Source of the DNA: Janthinobacterium rivuli
GTDB lineage: Bacteria; Pseudomonadota; Gammaproteobacteria; Burkholderiales; Burkholderiaceae_D
Length of the DNA stretch: 64,000 nucleotides
Assembly: GCF_009208735.1 (NCBI RefSeq)
Contig: NZ_WFLJ01000001.1
Location: forward strand, 496,001-560,000
Direction: 5' to 3'
Shown: positions 44,041 through 53,980 of the stretch, in pieces
Numbering within the stretch: position 1 is the first letter of the stretch
Layout: each line of letters opens with the position of its first letter
The notes under the pieces: model-generated
What the model saw: the letters and a program-made list of their open reading frames with translations, nothing else
Told to the model about the DNA's origin: nothing
The model's database searches: none
Made by a program: the position numbers and the translations under genes

Positions 44041-44661
44041 ATGCACACTCTCGCCACTCTTTGCCACACCCGAGGCGCCAGCCTGCTCACCAGCATCACC
44101 ATGGCTTGCCTGTGGACCTTCTTTGCCGGTGCACACGTTGTGGGCTATTTGCACAGCAACGACTGGAGCTATTTGCTGTTCTGCGTGGCCGAAACCCTGG
44201 CCGCCCTGTTCTTCATCGTGCGTTCGGCCCCCGTCAGCGTCTCCACCGATGCGGGCGACTGGCTGCTGGCCATCGGCGCCACCTTCGCCCCGTTCCTCTT
44301 CGCGCCATCCGACATGGCCATCTGGCCCGGTGCGCGCTACCTGCTGGCCGTCGGCAGCCTGCTGCAGATCGCCGGCCTGCTGTCGCTCAACCGCAGCTTC
44401 GGCCTGGTGGCGGCACAGCGCGACATCAAGACGGGCGGCGTCTACCGCGTCATCCGCCATCCCCTGTATGCCAGTTACCTGATTTCCCTGAGCGGCTACC
44501 TGCTGGCCAATACCTCGCCGGCGAATGCCGTGACCTACGTCGCGACGATCTCCATGCTGGTGGCGCGCCTACTGCGCGAAGAGCGCTTCCTGGCCGCAGA
44601 CGTGCGCTATCGCGTCTACATGCGCCAGGTGAAGTATCGCCTGCTGCCCTTCATCTTCTGA
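44041..44661 (+). CDS. ICMT/PEMT-like integral membrane methyltransferase
   Basis: 206 residues with four to five helices. The signature GGVYRVIRHPLYASYLI (about 129-148) and the downstream LLREERFL (about 180) match the isoprenylcysteine carboxyl methyltransferase family, which use S-adenosylmethionine at the membrane. AGGACC precedes the start. It lies 35 bases after tadV and 33 before the AAA ATPase gene. In this context it may modify pilins, but that is inference; phospholipid methylation is an alternative. Confidence 0.85.
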   Translation: MHTLATLCHTRGASLLTSITMACLWTFFAGAHVVGYLHSNDWSYLLFCVAETLAALFFIVRSAPVSVSTDAGDWLLAIGATFAPFLFAPSDMAIWPGARYLLAVGSLLQIAGLLSLNRSFGLVAAQRDIKTGGVYRVIRHPLYASYLISLSGYLLANTSPANAVTYVATISMLVARLLREERFLAADVRYRVYMRQVKYRLLPFIF

Positions 44662-44694
44662 TCATCGGCCACCCAAGCAAGAGGAGCACTTATC

Positions 44695-46041
44695 ATGCCT
44701 GACACTTATCCAGAACGCAGCGACGGCGGCGGCATCGAGCCGGCGGCCAGGCGCGCGCCACGCACGGTCGAGGAAACGGGATTGCCTTTCCTGTTCCTGG
44801 TCGAACTGCTGGTCAAGATACTTTTCCTGCGCGGCCAGATCGGCCTGCCCGCCCTGTCGACGCACGTGAAGCTGGGCGCCGGCGTGCTCGAACCGCTGCT
44901 GACCTTCATGCGCGCCGAAAAACTGTGCGAAGCGCGCCGCAACGGCGGCAGCGGCACCGACGCCGACCTGTACTACATGCTGGGCGACCAGGGCCGCCTG
45001 CGCGCCGCCGAGTACATGCGCCGCAACGCCTACAGCGGCCCCGCCCCCGTCACGCTGGCCGATTACAGCAACCAGGTGCTGGCGCAAAGCGTGGCGGACA
45101 TGCATGTCACCCGCGACGACGTGCAGCGCGAATTCCGCGACGTGGTGGCCAGTTCGGCCGTGCTCGACCAGCTGGGCGCGGCCATGAATTCCGGGCGCGC
45201 CCTGTTCTTCCACGGCCCCGCCGGCAGCGGCAAGAGCTACCTGGCCGAGCGCCTGAACGGCCTGCTCAGCGGCGCCATCGCCCTGCCGCATGCCGTGATG
45301 GTCGACGGCGAAGTACTGCCCTTCCTCGACCCCATGCTGCACACCCTGTCGCGCAGCGGCCCCGTGCCATCCGATCCCCGCTGGGTACGCGCCGAGCGCC
45401 CCGCCGTGCTGACGGGCGGCGAGCTGACGCTCGACATGCTCGACCTGCAATTCGACCAGGGCACCCGCCTGTACCAGGCGCCGCCGCACCTGAAGGCCAA
45501 CAACGGCATCTTCATCATCGACGACCTGGGCCGCCAGCGCTGCTCGCCCGTGGAACTGATGAACCGCTGGATCGTGCCGATGGCGCGCCACATCGATTAC
45601 CTGTCGCTGCACACGGGCTACAAGTTCCCCGTGCCCTTCGACGTCATCGTCGTGTTCTCGTCGAACCTGGCGCCGCAGCACCTGGCCGACGACTCCTTCC
45701 TGCGCCGCATCGGCTACAAGATCCACGTGGGGCCGCTGAGCGCCTACCACTACCTGGCCGTGTTCCGCAGCACCTGCGCCCAGCTGGGCATCAATTTCGA
45801 CGAAGCCGCCTACACCTACCTGCTGCACCTGCACAGCCAGTACGGGCGGCCCTTGCTGGCCTGCTATCCGCGCGACATCCTGGCGCAGATCTGCGACCGG
45901 GCGCGCTATGAAGACCACGCGGCGCAACTGTCTCCGGAAGTCCTGCTGTGGGCATGGAAAAACTATTTCGGCAGCGATGACGACCTTGCAAGTACACATA
46001 ACGGACCGGCAGCGGTCCAGCACAAAGGGGAAGCAAAATGA
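44695..46041 (+). CDS. winged-helix AAA-type ATPase associated with tad
   Basis: 448 residues. The N-terminal ~110 residues look like a winged-helix domain (GLPALSTHVKLGAGVLEPLL, then YYMLGDQGRLRAAEYM). The ATPase part has Walker A GPAGSGKS (174-181) and Walker B IFIIDDLG (272-279), plus a C-terminal helical part. It has no membrane segments. It is distinct from the TadA and TadZ ATPases encoded downstream. Homologues in betaproteobacterial tad loci are often annotated as ATPases with chaperone activity linked to Flp assembly (family recollection). The stop overlaps cpaB as ATGA. Confidence 0.82.
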   Translation: MPDTYPERSDGGGIEPAARRAPRTVEETGLPFLFLVELLVKILFLRGQIGLPALSTHVKLGAGVLEPLLTFMRAEKLCEARRNGGSGTDADLYYMLGDQGRLRAAEYMRRNAYSGPAPVTLADYSNQVLAQSVADMHVTRDDVQREFRDVVASSAVLDQLGAAMNSGRALFFHGPAGSGKSYLAERLNGLLSGAIALPHAVMVDGEVLPFLDPMLHTLSRSGPVPSDPRWVRAERPAVLTGGELTLDMLDLQFDQGTRLYQAPPHLKANNGIFIIDDLGRQRCSPVELMNRWIVPMARHIDYLSLHTGYKFPVPFDVIVVFSSNLAPQHLADDSFLRRIGYKIHVGPLSAYHYLAVFRSTCAQLGINFDEAAYTYLLHLHSQYGRPLLACYPRDILAQICDRARYEDHAAQLSPEVLLWAWKNYFGSDDDLASTHNGPAAVQHKGEAK

Positions 46042-46886
46042 GAAACGCACGCGCACTGACGATGATGGCCATCGCGGTCATCCTGGCGTTCGCCGCGGTC
46101 ATCGTGGCCGCGCGCTGGATCAATGCCCAAGCCTCGGGCAACATCAACAAGGTGGCCGTGGCCCAGGTCGACATCAGCCTGGGGGCACGCCTCACGCCCG
46201 ACATGGTGCGCATGGTCGACTGGCCATCGAACGCGCTGCCGCCGGGCGCCATCAACGATCCGAAACTGCTGGAAACGCGCGTCACGCGCACCAGCATCCA
46301 GCACGGTGAACCGATCATGGAAGGCAAGCTGGCGCCTCCCGGCACGCAAGGCGGCCTGTCGGCCGTCGTCGCCGAGGGCAAGCGCGCCATGACCGTGCGC
46401 GTCAACGATGTGGTGGGCGTGGCCGGCTTCGCCCTGCCCGGCAACTTCGTCGACATCCTCGTCAACACCCAGGGCGAAGGGGCGCGCAAGACGCCGGACC
46501 GCGATCCGAATATTTCCAAGATCGTACTCGAACGCATCCTCGTGCTGGCCATCGCCCAGGAATCGAACCGCGACGACACCAAGCCCAAGGTGGTCAACGC
46601 CGTGACCCTGGAGCTGACGCCGGAACAGGCGGAAAAACTCGACCTGGCGCGCAGCGTGGGCACCCTGTCGCTGGTGCTGCGCAACCAGGTCGAGGACAAA
46701 CCCGTCAACACGGAGGGCGCCACCAAGACCAGCTTGCTCGACGAAAAAGTCGCCGCAGCCGCCCCCGCCGCCATGGTGCAGGCCAAGCCTGCCCCGCGCC
46801 GCCGCGTCGTCGCGGCTCCAGCACCGCAAGCGGGCACCCGCGTCGATGTCATCAAGGGGCTGGAACGCAGCTCCCAACAATTCTAA
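46038..46886 (+). CDS. cpaB: Flp pilus assembly protein CpaB/RcpC
   Basis: 282 residues. An N-terminal membrane anchor (LTMMAIAVILAFAAVIVAARWI) is followed by an SAF-like domain (VAVAQVDISLGARLTPDMVRM) and a RcpC-type core (MTVRVNDVVGVAGFALPGNFVDIL). The Pro/Ala-rich tail is probably flexible. It lies in the periplasm and supports the secretin. It overlaps the AAA gene by four bases. Confidence 0.92.
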   Translation: MRNARALTMMAIAVILAFAAVIVAARWINAQASGNINKVAVAQVDISLGARLTPDMVRMVDWPSNALPPGAINDPKLLETRVTRTSIQHGEPIMEGKLAPPGTQGGLSAVVAEGKRAMTVRVNDVVGVAGFALPGNFVDILVNTQGEGARKTPDRDPNISKIVLERILVLAIAQESNRDDTKPKVVNAVTLELTPEQAEKLDLARSVGTLSLVLRNQVEDKPVNTEGATKTSLLDEKVAAAAPAAMVQAKPAPRRRVVAAPAPQAGTRVDVIKGLERSSQQF

Positions 46887-46908
46887 CCCGCACCAGAGGA
46901 GTCATGCC

Positions 46909-48504
46909 ATGAGCACATATTGCACAGCAAGCGAAAGCCGGGTATTCAGCCTGGCGCTTGCCCTCGCCATGATCGGCGCCCTGGCGCCCCAGGCACGCGG
47001 CGAACCCGTCGCCGCTGCCGCCACCGCCGTTGCCGCCGACACCGGCGCAGCCAGGAGCAGCCGGGCCGCCGCCCGCCCCAAGGCCACGCCGCCGCAAAGC
47101 GAATCGCGCGCCGGCCGCACCGAGATGGCGCCGCAAATGAGCCTGGCCGAGGGCAAGTCCACCCTGATGCGCCTGCCGTTCGCCGCCAGCCGCATGTCCG
47201 TCGGCGACCCGCGCATCGCCGACGTCATCCTGCTCAATCCGACCGAGGTCTACCTTCTGGGGCGCTCCGTCGGCACCACCAACCTGATCCTGTGGAACAA
47301 GAGCAATGACGCCACCATCATCGACCTGGCCGTCGGCATCGACAGCAGCAGCCTGCAGGCACGCATGGCAGAGCTGCTGCCGAACGAGAAGATCAACGTC
47401 ACGGTGGCGGGCGATACCCTGATCCTGTCGGGCATGGTCAGCGATGTCGTCAAGGCCGACCAGGCCCTGTCGCTGGCGAACGCCTATGTGCAGCGCAGCA
47501 GCCGTAGCAGCAGCGCCGCCTCCGGCGCCACGCCAGCCGCAGGCGTCGCCGCTCCCGCCCCCGCCGCCGCGCCGGATGCGGCCATGCCGCGCGTGATCAA
47601 CCTGTTGTCGATCGCCGCGCCGCAGCAGGTGATGCTGGAAGTGAAGGTGGCCGAAGTGTCGAAGGTGCTGGTGGACCAGCTGGGCGCCAGCCTGGGCATC
47701 AACAAGACCATCGGCAGCTGGTCGTATTCGCTGCTGTCCAGCCTGCTCAGCAACAATCCCAGCGGCTTGAGCGGCGCCAGCAAGAACAACTTCTTCAACC
47801 TCGACGCGCAGAAGCGCGATGGCTTGATCAAGGTGCTGGCCGAACCGAACATCATGGCCATCAGCGGCCAGGAGGCGAGCTTCCTGGCCGGCGGCAAGAT
47901 CTTCATTCCCGTCAGCCAGACCAACAATGGCGGCGTGCCCACCATCACGCTGGAAGAGAAGGAGTTCGGCGTGGCCGTGAAATTCACGCCCACCGTGCTC
48001 GATGGCGGACGCATCAACCTGAAGGTGGCGCCGGAAGTGTCGGACCTGAACAAGGACGGCATCGGCATCACCGCCACCGGCATCTCGGCCACCGCCATCC
48101 TGCCCTCGTTTACGACGCGGCGCGCCACCACAACGGTGCAGCTGTTCGATGGCCAGAGCTTCGCCATCGGCGGCCTGATCAAGAACAACGTGACCAGCAA
48201 CATCAAGGCCTTGCCAGGACTGGGCGAAGTGCCCGTGCTGGGCGCCCTGTTCCGCAGCACGGACTTCCAGACGGACCGCTCGGAACTGGTCTTCATCATC
48301 ACGCCGCACCTGGTCAAGCCGCTGCCCGCCGACTACAAGCTGCCCACCGACGGCTACATCCAGCCGACGCGCGGCGACATGTTCATGCAAGGAAAAATGG
48401 AAGGCGACGCACCCGCCCCCGCCGCGGCGCCGGCACCATCGGCCCCCATGCAGCCGCAAGCGGCCGCGCCCCAGCCCGCTGCCGCCGGCTTCGACCTCAA
48501 ATAG
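46909..48504 (+). CDS. cpaC: Tad secretin CpaC/RcpA
   Basis: 531 residues from ATG 46909 after AGAGGA. A signal peptide (cleavage near residue 32, ARG-EP) precedes a BON/N0-like domain (KSTLMRLPFAASRMSVGDPR, near 85-103), a Gly/Ala/Pro-rich spacer, and the secretin domain (about 250-480: NLLSIAAPQQVMLEVKVAEV, then LPGLGEVPVLGALFRS). It forms the outer-membrane channel for the pilus. The C-terminal tail is Ala/Pro-rich. Confidence 0.94.
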   Translation: MSTYCTASESRVFSLALALAMIGALAPQARGEPVAAAATAVAADTGAARSSRAAARPKATPPQSESRAGRTEMAPQMSLAEGKSTLMRLPFAASRMSVGDPRIADVILLNPTEVYLLGRSVGTTNLILWNKSNDATIIDLAVGIDSSSLQARMAELLPNEKINVTVAGDTLILSGMVSDVVKADQALSLANAYVQRSSRSSSAASGATPAAGVAAPAPAAAPDAAMPRVINLLSIAAPQQVMLEVKVAEVSKVLVDQLGASLGINKTIGSWSYSLLSSLLSNNPSGLSGASKNNFFNLDAQKRDGLIKVLAEPNIMAISGQEASFLAGGKIFIPVSQTNNGGVPTITLEEKEFGVAVKFTPTVLDGGRINLKVAPEVSDLNKDGIGITATGISATAILPSFTTRRATTTVQLFDGQSFAIGGLIKNNVTSNIKALPGLGEVPVLGALFRSTDFQTDRSELVFIITPHLVKPLPADYKLPTDGYIQPTRGDMFMQGKMEGDAPAPAAAPAPSAPMQPQAAAPQPAAAGFDLK

Positions 48505-48513
48505 GAGAACACC

Positions 48514-48792
48514 ATGAAAACCGCACATTGCCTGCCTTGCGCAACCCTGCTGTCGCTGCTGGCCGGCTGCGCCGCCACCACCACGCCCGTGCTCGATTCG
48601 CACTTCGGCGAATCGGTGGCCCTGCTCAAGGCGCAGCAGATCATGTATCCGGACGCCTACCGCAATGCCAACCCCGTCAGCGGCATCGACGGCAAGGCCG
48701 GCGCCAGCGCCTACCAGCGCTACCAGAAATCGTTTGCGGCGCCGGAACCGCAACCGAACGTCTTCACCATCGGCGTGGGCGGACGCCAGTAG
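48514..48792 (+). CDS. small tad-associated lipoprotein
   Basis: 92 residues. The lipobox LLAGC (Cys at 19) follows a short hydrophobic signal. The mature part has few features besides a possibly disordered FTIGVGGRQ end. By its place right after the secretin gene it may be a pilotin or secretin-associated lipoprotein, as in other tad loci (RcpB/TadD-like small lipoproteins). Spacing to cpaC is 9 bases. Confidence 0.75.
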   Translation: MKTAHCLPCATLLSLLAGCAATTTPVLDSHFGESVALLKAQQIMYPDAYRNANPVSGIDGKAGASAYQRYQKSFAAPEPQPNVFTIGVGGRQ

Positions 48793-48838
48793 GCGCCAGT
48801 CCCGCGACGCACTTCCCCCAGGCCACCAGGAGACCGCC

Positions 48839-50386
48839 ATGAACACCGCATTCCGCAGACACGACAAGCAGCAGGGCGCGATCGCCATCGTGCTGGGACT
48901 GACCCTGGTGGTGCTGTTTGCCATGGGCGGCCTGGTGCTGGACCTGGGCCACCTGTACATCGCCAAGACGGAGCTGCAGAACGGCGCCGACAGCGCCGCC
49001 CTGGCCGGCGCGGTGGAACTCAATCAGAGCGCGGCCGGCATCGACAATGCGCAGGCCAAGGCCATCGCCATCGCGCAAAAGAACCGCTACGACTTTTCCA
49101 CCACCTTGACCATCACGGCCGCCAACATCAGCTTCGGCCCCAGCCCGGACGGTCCCTGGTCATCCGGCGCCAGCGCCCGCACCAGTCCGCAGGGCATGAC
49201 CTTCATCCAGGTCGACACGGGCAGCAAGACCTTCGCCACCTACCTGATGGGTATTGCCGGCATCGCCAGCACCAGCACCTCGGGCGTGGCCGTGGCGGGG
49301 CGCTTCGTCAACGACGTCACGCCGATCGGCGTGTGCGCCGTCGACCCGGCCAACAAGACGGCGCAATACACGTATCCGGCCGCGCCGGCCGGCACGGGCC
49401 TGACGGAACTGGTGGAATTCGGCTTTCGCCGCGGCGTCACCTACAACCTGTTCGGCCTCAATCCGCTGGGCGGCCCGTCCGATCCCTACCTGATCAACCC
49501 GGTCGACGCCCCGCCCGGCAGTTGCAGCGCCTCGCATTCGAGCGCCAGCGCCACCGCGCCTTTCATGTGCACGGGCAGCAGCGCCGTCATCACCAGCGGC
49601 ACCGGCCAGGTCTATACGAACACGGGCATGACGGCCTCGCTGGCCGCCTCGCTCAACTCGCGCTTCGACGACTATTCCTCGCCCTCCGTGTGCGACCCCG
49701 TATCGGCGCCGCCCGATACCAACATCAAGGAATATCCATGCGTGGGCGCCGCGTCGCCGTGCGCCGCCAGCGCCGCCAACTCGCCGCCCACCGGCTGGAT
49801 GCAGCCGGGCGCCAGCACCCTGCCCAGCCAGCAGTCGGTCAGCCTGGCCGGCAGCAAGCCGAATTACCAGCTGCCGCCGACCTTCACGACGCCCGTGACG
49901 GCCGCCCAGGCACAGTTCGCCGGCTACGGCGTGTTGTGGTCGTACGGCCCCGCCTACCAAAGCAACGGCGCCACGCCAGCCAAGGCCGGCACGGCCTACA
50001 GTGTCACGGACGGCAACGCCAATCCCATGTACAGCACGGCCAAGGCAAATTACTTCGACACGGCCAGCTACCCCGTCAGCGCGGGCGCCGGCTTCCCCGC
50101 CGGCACGCCGCCATCGCCGTACAACCAGACCAGCGGCCCCACGTTCCAGGCGCCGTCGGTGGCGCATCCCGGCCAGCGCAACCGGCGCATCCTGAACGTG
50201 GTGCTGGTCGACTGCCGCACGGCGCCCGTCGGGCCAGCCTCGTGCGGCACCATGAACGCGGTGGGCATCGGCAAATTCTTCATGACGATGAAGGCCGATT
50301 TCAGCGGCGGCACCAAGCGCCTCGACGTCGAGTTCGCCGGCCTGATCGAGCCCGTGCCGAATTCCGAAATCAAACTCTACAAGTGA
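48839..50386 (+). CDS. TadG-like pilus assembly protein
   Basis: 515 residues from ATG 48839. The N-terminal KQQGAIAIVLGLTLVVLFAM is a pseudopilin-like helix, followed by DLGHLYIAKTELQNGADSAA, the classic Tad-domain signature. The long remainder is Ser/Thr/Gly-rich and secreted or periplasmic. In other Tad systems TadG with TadE and TadF acts as minor components that prime or cap the pilus. The hydrophobic start lacks the Glu of true pilins. Unusually long for a TadE-type protein, but normal for TadG-like proteins. Confidence 0.88.
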   Translation: MNTAFRRHDKQQGAIAIVLGLTLVVLFAMGGLVLDLGHLYIAKTELQNGADSAALAGAVELNQSAAGIDNAQAKAIAIAQKNRYDFSTTLTITAANISFGPSPDGPWSSGASARTSPQGMTFIQVDTGSKTFATYLMGIAGIASTSTSGVAVAGRFVNDVTPIGVCAVDPANKTAQYTYPAAPAGTGLTELVEFGFRRGVTYNLFGLNPLGGPSDPYLINPVDAPPGSCSASHSSASATAPFMCTGSSAVITSGTGQVYTNTGMTASLAASLNSRFDDYSSPSVCDPVSAPPDTNIKEYPCVGAASPCAASAANSPPTGWMQPGASTLPSQQSVSLAGSKPNYQLPPTFTTPVTAAQAQFAGYGVLWSYGPAYQSNGATPAKAGTAYSVTDGNANPMYSTAKANYFDTASYPVSAGAGFPAGTPPSPYNQTSGPTFQAPSVAHPGQRNRRILNVVLVDCRTAPVGPASCGTMNAVGIGKFFMTMKADFSGGTKRLDVEFAGLIEPVPNSEIKLYK

Positions 50387-50393
50387 GGCGGCC

Positions 50394-50861
50394 ATGCGCA
50401 CCCCCAACTCCCCTCTCCGGCAGCGCGGCGGCGCCGCCGTCGAATTCGGCATCGTGCTGGCCCTGCTGGTGACCCTGCTGGCCGGCATCTTCGGCTTCGG
50501 CCGCGCCTTCTGGTACTACGACGCGCTGACCAAGGCCACGCGCGACGCGGCGCGCAACATGTCCGTCAAGGCCAAGGCCGGCATCGCCTCGCAGGGCGTG
50601 CCGGCGGCCAGGCAGACGGTGGTCGATGCGGCCACCAGCGCCGGCATCAGCGACTTCACCACGGCCAACGTGACGGTCACCTGCCTGGACGCGAGCTTCA
50701 ACGACAGCAGCTGCACCGACGGCACGGCGCCGGGCGGCATCCGCGTCGAAGTCGTCAACTACACGCTGTCGGTGGGCCAGTACCTGCCCTTCGTGATCGG
50801 CGCGGCCAGCAGCTATGCCACGCCGCTCGCACCGCGCACCACCATGCGCTACATGCTGTAA
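50394..50861 (+). CDS. tadE: TadE-like pseudopilin
   Basis: 155 residues. The start MRTPNSPLRQRGGAAVEFGI has the TadE pseudopilin signature: Gly-Gly then A-A-V-E-F with Glu at +5 (counting from the Gly-Ala junction), followed by a hydrophobic helix and DALTKATRDAARN. TadV processes such proteins in other systems. It lies 7 bases after the TadG-like gene and is followed by a second TadE-like gene. Confidence 0.9.
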   Translation: MRTPNSPLRQRGGAAVEFGIVLALLVTLLAGIFGFGRAFWYYDALTKATRDAARNMSVKAKAGIASQGVPAARQTVVDAATSAGISDFTTANVTVTCLDASFNDSSCTDGTAPGGIRVEVVNYTLSVGQYLPFVIGAASSYATPLAPRTTMRYML

Positions 50862-50871
50862 GGAGAACGCC

Positions 50872-51390
50872 ATGCGCCACCGCCTTCCTCCCGCACCCCG
50901 CGCCGGCCGCCAGCGCGGCGCCGCCGCCGTCGAATTCGCCCTGGTGGCGCTGCTGTTTTTCACCCTGCTGTTCGGCATCCTCGAATTCGGCCGCATGCTG
51001 TACCTGTACAACACGGTGCAGGAAGTGAGCCGCCGCGCCGCGCGCGAAGCGGTGGTGCGCTGGATCGACCAGACCGATACCGTCAAGACGCTGGCCCTGT
51101 TCGGCGGCACGGCACTGCCGGCCGCGCCCGAAGTCACGGCCGCCAACATCACCATCCGCTACCTGAACAAGAGCGGCGCCGAAGTGACCTTGCCGCCGCT
51201 CGATCCGGGCGACAACCTGTCGGCCTGCGGCGACAACACCCGCACGGCCAGCTGCATCGACAGCGTGCGCGTATCGATCGACAACGTCAGCTACACGCCG
51301 ATGGTCAGCCTGTTCGGTTTCCTGAATATCGCCCTGCCCGCCTCGGTCGTGGTCATGCACGCCGAAAGCCTGGGTTTCCAGATCAACTGA
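50872..51390 (+). CDS. TadF/TadE-like pseudopilin
   Basis: 172 residues from ATG 50872 after AAGGAG. RQRGAAAVEFALVALLFFTL is the pseudopilin helix with Glu at +5, followed by EFGRMLYLYNTVQEVSRRAA. Two Cys in NLSACGDNTRTASC could form a disulfide in the periplasm. With the neighbouring TadE and TadG-like proteins it probably forms the minor complex that starts the pilus. Confidence 0.9.
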   Translation: MRHRLPPAPRAGRQRGAAAVEFALVALLFFTLLFGILEFGRMLYLYNTVQEVSRRAAREAVVRWIDQTDTVKTLALFGGTALPAAPEVTAANITIRYLNKSGAEVTLPPLDPGDNLSACGDNTRTASCIDSVRVSIDNVSYTPMVSLFGFLNIALPASVVVMHAESLGFQIN

Positions 51391-51412
51391 ACGCCTTTAC
51401 CGGGAGTACCAA

Positions 51413-52564
51413 GTGAATATCGTCATCGTCTCGAAAAATGAAGCCCAGCTCAAGCGACTCACCCGCCTGCTGCGCGAGCGCAGCACGGCCGACCGCGTCT
51501 CGCTGCTGGCAAGCATACCGGATGTCTTTGACAACGGCGTCACGCCCGACCTGCTGCTGCTGGAACAGGAGCATATCGGCGAGGAGGAGCTGGAACGGCT
51601 GGAGCTGCTGGGCGGGCGCCATCCGAGCCTGGCCATCATCGTGCAATGTCCGCAGCAAAGCCCGCAATTCCTGCTGCGCTCGATGCGCGCCGGCGTGCGC
51701 GAAGTGCTGCAGCCGGACGACGACGCGGCCCTGTGCGCCGCCTTGCGCCGCATCGAGGAAAAACTGCAAAAGCAGGTCACGCGCAAGGGCCAGGTGCTGG
51801 CTTTTGTTTCGTGCAAGGGCGGCAGCGGCGCCACTTTCCTGGCCGCCAACCTCGGCTACGCGCTGGCCGCCGGCGAACAGCGCAAGGTGGCGCTGTTCGA
51901 CCTGAACCTGCAGTTCGGCGACGCCGCCCTGTTCGTTTCGGACCACAAGCCGGCCACCACGCTGTCGCAGCTGTCGCAGCAGATCGTGCGCCTCGACGCC
52001 TCGCTGCTGACCGCCAGCATGATCCAGATCACGCCTTCCTACAGCGTGCTGGCCGCCGCCGACGACCCCGCCCATGCGGCCGACGTCGAAGCCGAGCATA
52101 TCGACCGGCTGCTGACGCTGGCGCGCAGCCAGTACGACTACATCCTGCTCGACGTGGGACGCGGCCTGGACCCCGTCAGCGTGCGCGCACTGGACCGGGC
52201 CGACCTGATCTTCCCCGTGCTGCAGGCAACGTTGCCGTATGTGCGCGACGGCAAGCGCCTGCTCGACGTGTTCCGCGGCCTCGGCTACCGCGAAGACAAG
52301 ATCCGCCTGATCCTGAACCGCTATGCCAGCAGCGACAGCATCCGCGTGGCCGACCTGGAAGCGGCGTATGGCAAGCACGTCTACAAGTCCATCCCCAATC
52401 ACTACGAGGGCGTGGCGGCCTCCGTCAGCCAGGGCGTGCCCATCCTCAAGCTGGCGCCCCACAATCCCGTTTCGCGCGCCCTGCAGGAACTGGCCGCCAG
52501 CCTGGCCGGCGAAACGCCGCCCGCCGCGCAAGGCTGGGTGGCGCGGCTGCTGGCGCGCGCCTGA
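51413..52564 (+). CDS. tadZ: TadZ/CpaE-like MinD-family protein
   Basis: 383 residues, GTG start after CGGGAG. A degenerate receiver-like N-terminus (about 1-125) precedes a MinD/ParA-type domain whose deviant Walker A is CKGGSGATF, with Ala where MinD has Lys, as usual for CpaE/Tad[15 protein letters not shown] and [14 protein letters not shown] follow. It localises the Tad machine, often to the pole. Confidence 0.92.
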   Translation: MNIVIVSKNEAQLKRLTRLLRERSTADRVSLLASIPDVFDNGVTPDLLLLEQEHIGEEELERLELLGGRHPSLAIIVQCPQQSPQFLLRSMRAGVREVLQPDDDAALCAALRRIEEKLQKQVTRKGQVLAFVSCKGGSGATFLAANLGYALAAGEQRKVALFDLNLQFGDAALFVSDHKPATTLSQLSQQIVRLDASLLTASMIQITPSYSVLAAADDPAHAADVEAEHIDRLLTLARSQYDYILLDVGRGLDPVSVRALDRADLIFPVLQATLPYVRDGKRLLDVFRGLGYREDKIRLILNRYASSDSIRVADLEAAYGKHVYKSIPNHYEGVAASVSQGVPILKLAPHNPVSRALQELAASLAGETPPAAQGWVARLLARA

Positions 52565-52602
52565 GGTTCCAACCAGATCCCCCCATACACCGGAGACCGA
52601 CC

Positions 52603-53970
52603 ATGACTGCCGAAAAACTCACCCTGCGGGACCGCCTGGGCTATGCCCAGGATGACGCCAGCCTGAACGACGACGCCGCGCATCAGGGCGCGGCCAGCCA
52701 GAGCTACCAGCAACTCAAGCACCGCACGCACCAGGCGCTGCTGGACCGCGTCGACCTGGAAGGCATGCAGCGCCTGTCGCGCGAGCAGATCCGCGAAGAG
52801 CTCAAACTCCTCGTCAGCGACGTGCTCACGGAAGACAATGTCGTGATCAACGAGCTGGAACGGCGCTCGCTGATCCGCGACATCCAGGACGAGGTGCTCG
52901 GCTTCGGCCCGCTCGAACCGCTGCTGGCCGATCCCAGCGTGTCCGATATCCTCGTCAACACCTGCCGCCAGGTGTATGTCGAGCGCCACGGCCGCCTGGA
53001 ACTGAGCGACGTCTGCTTCACCGACGACGCCCACCTGATGAAGATCATCGACAAGATCGTCTCGCGCGTGGGCCGGCGCATCGACGAATCGAGCCCCATG
53101 GTCGACGCGCGCCTGCCCGACGGCTCGCGCGTGAACGCCATCATCCCGCCGCTGGCCATCGACGGCCCCGTGATGTCGATCCGGCGCTTCTCGGCCCAGC
53201 CCCTGCGCCTGGCCGACCTGATGCTCAAGCACAGCCTGACGGAAGAAATGAGCACCACCCTGCAGGCGCTGGGCAAGGCCAAGGTCAACATCCTGATCTC
53301 GGGCGGCACGGGCAGCGGCAAGACCACCATGCTCAATGCGATTTCCGGGTTCATCAGCACGGCCGAACGCATCGTCACCATCGAGGACGCGGCCGAACTG
53401 CAGATGCAGCAGCCGCACGTGGTGCGCCTGGAAACGCGCCCGCCGAACATCGAGGGCAAGGGCGAAGTGACGCAGCGCGCGCTGGTGCGCAACGCGCTGC
53501 GCATGCGCCCCGACCGCATCATCCTCGGCGAGGTGCGCGGCGCCGAGGCGCTCGACATGCTGGGCGCCATGAACACGGGCCATGAAGGATCGATGGCCAC
53601 CATCCACGCGAACACCCCGCGCGACGCGCTGACGCGCCTGGAAAACATGATCAGCATGGCCTCGGCGGGCCTGCCCGTGAAGGCCATGCGCCAGCAGATC
53701 AGTTCCGCCATCAGCGTGGTGGTGCAGGTGGCGCGCCTGACGGACGGCAAGCGCAAGATCATTTCGATCCAGGAAATCACGGGCATGGAGGGCGAGATGA
53801 TAACCATGCAGGAAATCTTCACCTTCCGCCAGACCGGCATCGGCGAGGACGGCACGGTGCAGGGACATTTCCATGCCAGCGGCGTGCGGCCGCATTTCCT
53901 CGAACGCCTGCGCGCCTTCGGCATCAGCCTGCCGGAAACCCTGTTCGATCCCGCCCGTCAGTACCATTAA
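52603..53970 (+). CDS. tadA: Tad ATPase CpaF/TadA
   Basis: 455 residues from ATG 52603. Core motifs: [37 protein letters not shown], Walker [13 protein letters not shown] (near 232-243), the Asp box/Walker B region [20 protein letters not shown], and the His box [13 protein letters not shown]. It is the bifunctional motor for pilus assembly and retraction of the type II/IV secretion superfamily. It lies 38 bases after tadZ. Confidence 0.96.
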   Translation: MTAEKLTLRDRLGYAQDDASLNDDAAHQGAASQSYQQLKHRTHQALLDRVDLEGMQRLSREQIREELKLLVSDVLTEDNVVINELERRSLIRDIQDEVLGFGPLEPLLADPSVSDILVNTCRQVYVERHGRLELSDVCFTDDAHLMKIIDKIVSRVGRRIDESSPMVDARLPDGSRVNAIIPPLAIDGPVMSIRRFSAQPLRLADLMLKHSLTEEMSTTLQALGKAKVNILISGGTGSGKTTMLNAISGFISTAERIVTIEDAAELQMQQPHVVRLETRPPNIEGKGEVTQRALVRNALRMRPDRIILGEVRGAEALDMLGAMNTGHEGSMATIHANTPRDALTRLENMISMASAGLPVKAMRQQISSAISVVVQVARLTDGKRKIISIQEITGMEGEMITMQEIFTFRQTGIGEDGTVQGHFHASGVRPHFLERLRAFGISLPETLFDPARQYH

Positions 53971-53980
53971 GGGGAGCATC

